From JALNZU01 sp964463695 (GTDB lineage Bacteria > Bacteroidota > Bacteroidia > Bacteroidales > F082): 64,000 nucleotides of DNA. Below, in pieces: positions 1 through 6,251 of this stretch. The stretch covers positions 1 through 64,000 of the forward strand of contig CAYXCZ010000007.1 in NCBI GenBank assembly GCA_964463695.1, given 5' to 3'. Position numbers and translations under genes: made by a program. Positions within the stretch are counted from its first letter, which is position 1. The number at the start of each line of letters is the position of its first letter. Below the pieces are notes generated by a model. That model did not search any database. It saw only the letters and a list, made by a program, of their open reading frames with translations, and was not told where the DNA came from.

Positions 1-145
1 AATGCATCGCATCCACCCAGATCCAGGAGGTGTTATGCATTTATTGACGGTTTTTTGATGTTTTTTGCCGGAAAATTATGCAGAAGTTCTTTGAAGAATT
101 GCAGGTTTTGGGCTTTCTATGTCTTCTGCATGCTTGGTTTAATAA
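1..145 (+). repeat. Dispersed repeat, copy A (left-truncated by window edge)
   Basis: The first ~100 bases closely match stretches at 2342-2440 and 6040-6150. All three share AATGCATCGCATCC, a short variable spacer, GGTGTTATGCATT (GGTATTATGCACT in copy C), then T-rich sequence ending at TTGCCGG or TTGCCGC and an (A/G)GTTCTTTGAAGAA motif. The two conserved blocks can pair as an imperfect stem with some G-T pairs. Copy A also shares GCAGGTTTT and GTCTTCT with copy C downstream. Two overlapping short ORFs here (55-293) are not credible genes. From 146 to 377 nothing is recognised. Confidence 0.8.
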
Positions 146-377
146 TCAAAAGAAGGGTTTTGGGTGTTTTTGGTTTAGTAGTGGACATTATAGACCAGCT
201 CACAATAGTCCACAGGCTATCTGTTTTTGGATCAGAAAAGAAAGCTTTGACAGGGTAAGGGTATTCAAAAACAAAATGATAAATTTGCCCTGACTACTGA
301 TGATCTACAAATTAGCAAATTGTAAAGTATACGAATACAGTTGGTTAGGGAATCGTTAGTCAGAATTGCAAACCATT

Positions 378-1058
378 ATGCACAAACAACTTAAGCTAAT
401 TCACCAGATGGTTATAGAAATAATTAAAAAATATTTAGTATTGATTTGCTTGGTTATTTCAGTGCTATTAATAGTAATAGCAGCATTGGACTATCCAGGC
501 GGCTCATTGCTTGACAAAAACTCTAAAGGATTTGGCTGGTCAAAAAACTTCTTAAGCAACTTGTTTGAACCCAATGCGATAAATGGTTCGGAAAACCCTA
601 GAAGAATTTGGGCACTTATAGGAATGGCATTCCACGCGGTTGGTTTTGGAGTCTTTTTCATCAATATGTCAAAAAAAATCTCTTCAAAACAATGGGCTGC
701 TATTTTAAAATTTATAGGTTTTGCCAACATAATATTTATTTTCTTAATCGCTACACCCTTGCACGATGTCGGAGTAATATCAATCATTTTAACATTGTTC
801 GGGTTATTTACTATTACTGTATTTATCTTAAAGTCAAAACTTCATTTACTTAAATTCTGCTGTATTATTTGCTTACTGACTTTTTACTGTTTCTTTGCCT
901 TATTTGGACTTGGTTTTTTTAGTTTGGCAGTTATTATGCAGAAAGTATATATAATATGCTCGATGTTATTAGTTATAGTTCTAGAGCATTTTACCAAAAA
1001 TGAAGACTTTATGCAAATTAAATCCGGAAAACAAAAAGCTCAAGCAACGAACCGCTAA
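378..1058 (+). CDS. Multi-pass membrane protein of unknown function
   Basis: About 227 residues with roughly six hydrophobic segments: one near residues 15-35, then five between about 75 and 205. A loop at about 40-70 is rich in Gly, Asn and Trp (YPGGS, GFGWSKNF, NPRRIWA). The layout resembles small DUF998-type membrane proteins, but I do not recognise the family with certainty. The reading frame can be extended to a TTG at 366; ATG at 378 is preferred, and another in-frame ATG lies at 408. The C-terminus is basic and probably cytoplasmic. It is the first gene of the repeat-bracketed accessory block and is followed at once by a long palindrome. Confidence 0.65.
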   Translation: MHKQLKLIHQMVIEIIKKYLVLICLVISVLLIVIAALDYPGGSLLDKNSKGFGWSKNFLSNLFEPNAINGSENPRRIWALIGMAFHAVGFGVFFINMSKKISSKQWAAILKFIGFANIIFIFLIATPLHDVGVISIILTLFGLFTITVFILKSKLHLLKFCCIICLLTFYCFFALFGLGFFSLAVIMQKVYIICSMLLVIVLEHFTKNEDFMQIKSGKQKAQATNR

Positions 1059-1066
1059 CACTAAGT

Positions 1067-1136
1067 CGAATAGCCGAAAAGCCTCGAAAAAAGAGCCATT
1101 ATACCGCTGAGGTGTAATGGCTTTTTGGTCTATTCG
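1067..1136 (+). terminator. Long nested palindrome, probable intrinsic terminator
   Basis: An inner stem AGCCATTATACC (1094-1105) pairs with GGTGTAATGGCT (1111-1122) around a GCTGA loop, with one G-T pair, and runs into a T stretch. An outer stem CGAATAG (1067-1073) pairs with CTATTCG (1130-1136). It lies just after the stop of the membrane-protein gene, as a rho-independent terminator would. The outer stem is longer than a terminator needs, so a folded recombination site is an alternative. From 1137 to 1411 no further feature is recognised. Confidence 0.6.
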
Positions 1137-1411
1137 CTGTTCAGTGAAACGCGCAGTGACTAACTGCCAAAAGGAGAATAATAATAGATTTAGACCAAAA
1201 AAGGATGCATGTTAGGTTTGATCAATTATAGGGGCAGCAAAGTCTCATGATTGAGTTGAATATTTAAACTTTATTAAATTTATCGCGAAATTGAATCATC
1301 ACCATTGAAACATCCTATGAACTTAAGTGATATATATGCAAAAGTGCGGATATATAGTCGTTAACAAAAATTTTGACAAATAAAGTTACTGAAACAACAA
1401 TGAACTTAAAA

Positions 1412-2239
1412 ATGAAAAAATACATTACAATATTTATTCTACTTCTTTTAAATAGCTACACATTTGGTCAGACCCAAAACTATACTGCAAAACAAGACAC
1501 AATTATTGATAAATACTTAAAAAATGGTGCTTATAAGTATCACTATACACAACAAGGTTGGGACGACAATATTAATCTGGCACTAAAACAAGACTCAACA
1601 ATTGCTCTACTGTGGCAACGGAAAGCATTGCCATTCTGGAAAACTAAAAAGTATGATTTAGCATTACGTTGCTATGACAGAGCTGTACTGTATGACAGGG
1701 CAGTTTATTTGGGGCGAAGAGGCTATTTGAAATGTATTTTTCAGAAAGATTACAAAGGAGCGATTTCTGACATGGAAATGGCTGAAAAAGAATTTGGGTA
1801 TGGCTATCAAAATGACCATTCCTATCCTTTTTATATTTCACTATGTCATTTGCAATTAAATGAATTTGAGAAAGCTGAGCGGATTTTACAAAATGACTTT
1901 GATAGAACAATAAGAGAGCAAGGAGAAAACTGGATACATTTTTTAGATTTATTTTATATGGGTATTATCCAATATGAATTAAGAAATTACGACAAAGCGA
2001 TTACTTTTTTTGACAAAACACTTAAAATTTACAATAATTTCTCTGATGCCAAATACTACAAGGGATTATGTTTGTTGCAAAAAAGTGACAAAACCAATGC
2101 GGAAATATTAATGAGAGAAGCAAAAGTAAATTTTGAACAAGGATATACAATTAACGAGGATGATGCACCTTATGAAATGTACCCATACAAAGTTAATTGG
2201 TATATGGCAAAATGGACAATACCAAATTACAAAGAATAA
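1412..2239 (+). CDS. Secreted tetratricopeptide-repeat protein
   Basis: About 275 residues. The start at 1412 gives a clean signal peptide (MKKYITIFILLLLNSYTFGQ); in-frame ATG 1400 and TTG 1373 lie upstream but would only add residues before the signal. The mature part holds TPR-like helical repeats: around residues 60-95 (KKYDLALRCYDRAV), 95-125 (KDYKGAISDMEMA), 145-165 (NEFEKAERIL), 190-215 (RNYDKAITFFDKTL) and a last partial unit. Such proteins act as protein-interaction scaffolds in the periplasm or outside the cell. No enzymatic domain is seen. Its neighbours are unrelated, in keeping with the accessory character of the block. Confidence 0.75.
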   Translation: MKKYITIFILLLLNSYTFGQTQNYTAKQDTIIDKYLKNGAYKYHYTQQGWDDNINLALKQDSTIALLWQRKALPFWKTKKYDLALRCYDRAVLYDRAVYLGRRGYLKCIFQKDYKGAISDMEMAEKEFGYGYQNDHSYPFYISLCHLQLNEFEKAERILQNDFDRTIREQGENWIHFLDLFYMGIIQYELRNYDKAITFFDKTLKIYNNFSDAKYYKGLCLLQKSDKTNAEILMREAKVNFEQGYTINEDDAPYEMYPYKVNWYMAKWTIPNYKE

Positions 2240-2250
2240 AAACTTCTGAT

Positions 2251-2440
2251 AATAAATAGGACTTTGAGCAGTGCACAGACAATGTCCCGAGCATCGGTAG
2301 CCCACCGCCATGCGGAGAATTGAACTAAAATCGATAAGATCAATGCATCGCATCCAAACAGAGTCAGAAGGTGTTATGCATTTATTGACGGTTTTTTGAT
2401 GTTTTTTGCCGGAAATTTGAACAGAGGTTCTTTTTGAAGA
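2251..2440 (+). repeat. Dispersed repeat, copy B
   Basis: Starts with AATAAATAGGACT, as does copy C at 5958, then has a less conserved GC-richer part and AAGATCAATGCATCGCATCC leading into the core shared by all three copies. It ends near GAGGTTCTTTTTGAAGAAT. It begins only 12 bases after the stop codon of the TPR gene. Same orientation as copies A and C. Being intergenic and non-coding in every frame, it looks like a structured spacer element rather than a gene remnant. Confidence 0.8.
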
Positions 2441-2880
2441 ATTATACAAATAAGAAAAAAAAGTGTTAGTTATTAAAATGCTGTTATGTAATTTTACAGC
2501 AAATACCGGAAGGGTTGTGGCGTGGGTAATTGCAGATTTTTGAACCTCAAACAGCAGCTTTATCCTGAAAGGTATACATGCTTCATACTCCCTTAGACAG
2601 TCCTTTTGGGGTCATGAACGATTTTTAGGGGTTGCTTGCGTATTTTACTAAGAGGAAACCAGGAGGCTAAAGGCCCGGAAAAAAGAAATAAAGGGCTATG
2701 ATGTATGCTGACAAGGTGTCTGTATGGCTCTTTTGGTGTTTTGAGGATTTGGTTTTTAATAAAATTGACATGAAGATTTGGTTTAATAAAAGGAATCTGA
2801 AGAAGTTGCAAAGGGTAACTTATACATATACCAAGCGAAATGGAATGCTATGCGCAATAGAGTGTTGTTTAGCGGGGAGC
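2441..2880. other. Gap without a recognised gene
   Basis: Several ORFs of 70-80 codons occur on both strands but none shows family features, a signal peptide or plausible composition. A T- and G-rich stretch at 2700-2790 (TTTGGTGTTTTGAGG, GATTTGGTTTAATAAAAGG) faintly resembles the tail of repeat copy A, suggesting a decayed further copy. Nothing else is supported. Confidence 0.5.
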
Positions 2881-2892
2881 TGTGCACCATGC
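2881..2892 (+). repeat. Left arm of a short inverted repeat around a T9SS gene
   Basis: TGTGCACCATGC here is the near-complement (11 of 12) of GCACGGTGCACA at 3760-3771, which starts one base after the stop codon of the intervening gene. The pair tightly frames the secreted-protein gene. Chance is possible at this length. Confidence 0.4.
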
Positions 2893-2921
2893 AAGAAATG
2901 GAAAACAAAAAACTAATAATT

Positions 2922-3758
2922 ATGAGGAAACAATATTTTATTCTAATTCTTATTTTAGGCATTGGACTTAGAACAATTGCGCAGGGATGTCTTCCAGAAG
3001 GAATTAAATTCACAACACAAGAGCAAATCGACAACTTCCAAACAGATTATCCTAATTGTTCGATTATTGAAGGGTATATTGAACTTAATGGAACAAATAT
3101 CTCAAGTCTGATGGGATTAAATTTAATTACGAAAGTTATGGGTTCTTTTATAATAAATGGTACAAGCATTGCAAATCTTGGAGGACTTGAGAACCTTTTA
3201 AAAATTGGAGATGGCCTAATCATAATAAGCAATGATATGTTAACAAATATATCTGGACTTAATAATCTCGATTCAATTTGTGGAAACCTTACTATTGGAT
3301 GGAATGATTTACTACCAACTCTTTCAGGCATTGATAGTTTAAACTCTGGATCATTTCAAAATTTATATATCCGTGCGAATCACTCATTAACAGAATGCGA
3401 TGTTCAAAGCATTTGCGTTTATCTTACTTCACCAAATGGAACTGTTTTGATCTTCGATAATGCTTCTGGTTGTAATAGTAGAGACGAAATTCAAAGTTTA
3501 TGCCAAACTGACATCCAGGACAATTCTAAACCAAAATTCACAGTATATCCGAATCCAGCAAATGAGTTTATTAATATATGTATTGAAAATAATGAACATA
3601 TTGAGCGAATAAGTATTTACAATCAATTTGGACAAGTAGTTTTACAAATAAATCAAGACATAAATCATATCAATACTTCAAATTTACAACCTGGAATATA
3701 CTTTATTGAACTTGAATTAACAGAAAAAATATATACTGATTTGTTGTTAGTAAAATAA
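2922..3758 (+). CDS. T9SS-secreted protein with L-domain-like leucine-rich repeats
   Basis: About 278 residues. An upstream in-frame ATG (2850) exists, but the start at 2922 gives a good signal peptide (MRKQYFILILILGIGLRTIAQ). The middle region, about residues 30-180, has repeating units such as LNGTNISSLMGL, NGTSIANLGGLENL and NISGLNNLDSI, typical of the receptor-L-domain-like LRR fold frequent in Bacteroidota surface proteins. The last ~75 residues are a T9SS type A sorting domain: YPNPANEFINI, a middle ISIYNQFGQVV strand and LQPGIYFIEL. The product should be exported and attached to the cell surface or released. The binding partner is unknown. Confidence 0.8.
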   Translation: MRKQYFILILILGIGLRTIAQGCLPEGIKFTTQEQIDNFQTDYPNCSIIEGYIELNGTNISSLMGLNLITKVMGSFIINGTSIANLGGLENLLKIGDGLIIISNDMLTNISGLNNLDSICGNLTIGWNDLLPTLSGIDSLNSGSFQNLYIRANHSLTECDVQSICVYLTSPNGTVLIFDNASGCNSRDEIQSLCQTDIQDNSKPKFTVYPNPANEFINICIENNEHIERISIYNQFGQVVLQINQDINHINTSNLQPGIYFIELELTEKIYTDLLLVK

Positions 3759-3759
3759 A

Positions 3760-3771
3760 GCACGGTGCACA
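3760..3771 (+). repeat. Right arm of the short inverted repeat
   Basis: GCACGGTGCACA complements TGTGCACCATGC at 2881-2892 with one mismatch. It begins one base beyond the stop codon of the T9SS gene. The remaining gap to 3915 shows no other feature. Confidence 0.4.
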
Positions 3772-3915
3772 ATAAAAAAAATAAAGCATGCCGCGGTTTT
3801 GTATTACTAAGAAAATGAATTGTTTATAAGAAATTATCAAACACAAAGAACCTTATCGAATATTGCGCCGCACGCACCATATTCAAACCGAAGGGCATCA
3901 TAAAAAATGAAATAA

Positions 3916-4962
3916 ATGAAACTGATTATTCTATTAACCTTATTGATTTTATCAACTTCTTGCAACTCACAAGAAAAGAAAGTGAACATTCATAAAAAAA
4001 GTGATTCAGATAAAGTAGAAATTGAATCTCAAATTGGAGAATATGTTACGAGTATATTTGAAGATTCCAAAGGAAATTTATGGTTTGGAACGCTTGAAAA
4101 AGGAATTGCACGATTTTATAGTGAGAAATTAAACTATTTTACAACAAAGGATGGATTACCCTCAGATAGAGTCACAAGTGTGATTGAAGATTCTAATGGT
4201 ATTTATTGGTTTAGTACTGGAGAAGGTTTAGCCAAATATGACGGGAAGAATTTCACAAATTTTTTAGTAGGAAACGACCCTAACAGCAATATGATTACCA
4301 AATTACTTATTGATCGCAAGAACGTTTTTTGGGTTGGCACCTGGAATGGTGTCTATAAATTTGACGGACAAGCGTTTCATCGCTTTTCAGTTCCGTACCC
4401 AGAAGTAGATACCAAAATTAACGAAGACACCAAATATTGGGTAACTTTAAGTGAAGATCCCGAGGGCAATATTTGGTTTCGAAGACCCGGTTATGGTGTC
4501 TGTAAATATAATGGGAATTCATTTACTCATCTTCTAAAAAAAGATGGACTTCACTCTAATTATGTCACCGATATTGAATTTGACAAAGATGGAAGTGTTT
4601 GGATTGGAACGAGAGTCGCTGAAAGAGATGATCCTGACCCCAAAAAGCGATTTGGAAAGGGTGGAGTCAATAAAATGATAGGGAATGAGATTATTTCATT
4701 TCCAGAAATAAAAGGATTTAATGATGGTGATGTGTACGAAATCTATAGAGATAAATCTGAAAACATATGGATATGCACAGTGAAAAATGGAGTATATAAA
4801 TATGATAGTGAAGCATTTAAACACTTCGATGTTCCAATTTCAATTATGGGAATGCTGGAAGACCGAAAAGGAAATTTATGGTTAGGCGGAGCTGGTGGAT
4901 TATATAGAATTAATCAGAATGGCGAAGTTATAAACGTAACGACAAAAGGCCCTTGGAAATAA
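3916..4962 (+). CDS. Two-component-regulator-propeller-type lipoprotein
   Basis: 348 residues with a lipoprotein signal (MKLIILLTLLILSTSCNS; lipid-attached Cys at about residue 16). The rest is a series of about seven Reg_prop-type beta-propeller blades. Each carries the family pattern of a D-x-x-G-x-x-W/F-x-G-T core: EDSKGNLWFGT, EDSNGIYWFST, DRKNVFWVGT, EDPEGNIWFRR, DKDGSVWIGT, DKSENIWICT, EDRKGNLWLGG. In hybrid two-component systems such propellers sense periplasmic ligands; here no histidine kinase follows, so this is a free-standing lipidated propeller. It probably sits at the periplasmic face or cell surface, with unknown ligand. Confidence 0.85.
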   Translation: MKLIILLTLLILSTSCNSQEKKVNIHKKSDSDKVEIESQIGEYVTSIFEDSKGNLWFGTLEKGIARFYSEKLNYFTTKDGLPSDRVTSVIEDSNGIYWFSTGEGLAKYDGKNFTNFLVGNDPNSNMITKLLIDRKNVFWVGTWNGVYKFDGQAFHRFSVPYPEVDTKINEDTKYWVTLSEDPEGNIWFRRPGYGVCKYNGNSFTHLLKKDGLHSNYVTDIEFDKDGSVWIGTRVAERDDPDPKKRFGKGGVNKMIGNEIISFPEIKGFNDGDVYEIYRDKSENIWICTVKNGVYKYDSEAFKHFDVPISIMGMLEDRKGNLWLGGAGGLYRINQNGEVINVTTKGPWK

Positions 4963-4971
4963 TGAAAATGA

Positions 4972-5142
4972 ATGATCAACACATTGGCTATAAGTAAATT
5001 GGACGAAAGTGATAAAAAGACGAATAATGAAGGTATCATCGCATTGCACACATCTGAATTTATGAACACAGCAAGACACATTTACGAAAAAATGGGATTT
5101 AAAGCGGTAAAAGAATTAGCCCCACACTATGTAAAGAAATAA
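4972..5142 (+). pseudogene. C-terminal remnant of a GNAT acetyltransferase
   Basis: A 56-codon frame opening right after a stop encodes a sequence containing LHTSEFMNTARHIYEKMGFK, the characteristic end of the acetyl-CoA-binding fold in GNAT enzymes, followed by a basic C-terminus ending HYVKK. The N-terminal half, including the Q/R-x-x-G-x-G/A acetyl-CoA loop, is missing. It lies between the propeller gene and an intact GNAT gene, so it is most simply a decayed gene left by recombination. The two GNAT sequences are clearly different, so it is not a recent duplicate. Confidence 0.65.
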
Positions 5143-5176
5143 TGGCTTTATCTTTTGAACATAAAAAACTATAAGA

Positions 5177-5584
5177 ATGATAACGTATCAAATTGAAAAA
5201 AACATTTCAGTAGACGAGTTTAGAGAAGTATTAGTTAATTCAACATTAGGAGAAAGACGACCTGTTAATAATCATGAAACGCTCTCAAAAATGGTAGAGC
5301 ACGGAAACTTAATTGTAACGGCAAGAGACAATGGCAAACTCATTGGAATAGCTCGTTCGTTGACTGACTTTGATTATTGTACATATTTATCGGATTTAGC
5401 AGTTGATGAGAAATATCAAAAAATGGGTATTGGTAAAGAACTTATCAAACAAACAAAATTGATAACGCCTAATGCCAAACTAATTTTGCTATCAGCACCA
5501 AAAGCAGTCAATTACTACCCAAAAATTGGAATGACTCGTCACGAACAATGTTTTGTATTAGATAATGTCAATAATTTAAAATAA
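5177..5584 (+). CDS. GNAT family N-acetyltransferase
   Basis: 135 residues, the usual size of a single GNAT domain. The core shows LIGIARSLTDF, the strand YLSDLAVDEKYQ and the acetyl-CoA pyrophosphate-binding loop QKMGIGKEL, then a C-terminal NYYPKIGMTRHEQCF typical of the family. These enzymes transfer an acetyl group from acetyl-CoA to an amine; the substrate cannot be inferred. A GNAT remnant precedes it and a frameshifted gene starts 7 bases after its stop, so the three may have formed a short transcript. Confidence 0.85.
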   Translation: MITYQIEKNISVDEFREVLVNSTLGERRPVNNHETLSKMVEHGNLIVTARDNGKLIGIARSLTDFDYCTYLSDLAVDEKYQKMGIGKELIKQTKLITPNAKLILLSAPKAVNYYPKIGMTRHEQCFVLDNVNNLK

Positions 5585-5591
5585 TGCGGAG

Positions 5592-5943
5592 ATGATAAAT
5601 TATAATGGCAAAACATTTCGACCAATTAGCACTACTGAAAATGGTGAAACATCCAATGAAACTATTTTTTTCTACCAACAAGTTGGAAAAATTTTGACTT
5701 CTGAGTATGCATGTGGAAAAATTAAAAAAGGGCATTTAATCGGCTTAGTGGACGAAATTAGTGGACGAAAGAGGAAATATTGAGATGCGATATCATCAGA
5801 TTAATGACAATAATAAAATTATGACAGGAATGTGTAAATCAATACCTGAAATCCTTGAAAACGGTAAAATTAGACTTCACGAAAGTTGGGAATGGACCTC
5901 GGTCGACAAATCAAAAGGTAGTTCAATAATTGAAGAACAATGA
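5592..5943 (+). pseudogene. Frameshifted small conserved protein (often labelled N-acetylglutamate synthase)
   Basis: Two reading frames together encode one protein of about 113 residues. The first (from 5592) gives MINYNGKTFRPISTTENGET and reaches HLIGLVDE. The second continues as GNIEMRYHQIN, MTGMCKSIPEILENGKIRLHESWEW and ends SSIIEEQ. The pattern matches a small family with beta-strand repeats annotated in databases as N-acetylglutamate synthase, though no such activity is demonstrated that I know of. The break is an exact 13-bp tandem duplication at 5745-5770; removing one unit restores a continuous frame, so the lesion is recent or is a reversible on/off switch. Confidence 0.75.
5745..5770 (+). 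repeat. 13-bp tandem duplication causing a frameshift
   Basis: TTAGTGGACGAAA occurs twice in immediate succession (5745-5757 and 5758-5770). A single copy would read G-L-V-D-E-R-G-N-I-E in frame; two copies shift the frame by one and end the first ORF at 5783. Confidence 0.9.
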
Positions 5944-5957
5944 GAATGTCAGCCACT

Positions 5958-6180
5958 AATAAATAGGACTCTGAGCGGCGCGCAGCGCCCAGCGATGCGT
6001 TCCCGAAGCTTCGGGATTAAACTGCATTTCGACAAGATCAATGCATCGCATCCACCCAGAGCAAGAAGGTATTATGCACTTATTGACATTTTTTGGTGTT
6101 TTGCCGCAAATTTGAACAGAGGTTCTTTGAAGAATAGCAGGTTTTTATTCTTTTTATCGTCTTCTACAAGAATGGTTTAG
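5958..6180 (+). repeat. Dispersed repeat, copy C
   Basis: Starts AATAAATAGGACT 14 bases after the preceding stop codon, as copy B starts 11 bases after a stop. It contains a GC-rich hairpin segment (GAGCGGCGCGCAGCGCCC, and CCCGAAGCTTCGGG as a perfect palindrome), then the shared core from 6040 and the tail GAACAGAGGTTCTTTGAAGAAT, closing with GTCTTCT as in copy A. This copy ends the accessory block; conserved chromosomal genes begin at 6252. The remainder to 6251 holds nothing recognised. Confidence 0.8.
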
Positions 6181-6251
6181 AGCATATTCCATTGATTCGC
6201 CCCCCATTCCAGAATGCTTCCCCTACCCTCTCACCAGCAGTTTAGTCCAAC

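Noticed and set aside
55..293. Two overlapping plus-strand ORFs near the left edge
   Set aside because: They lie on the dispersed repeat, show no family pattern and their frames are not kept in the other copies.
1049..1217. Possible integron attC site (CGCTAAC ... GTTAGGT)
   Set aside because: The two boxes are not complementary, CGCTAAC breaks the RYYYAAC rule, spacing is too long, and no integron integrase is present.
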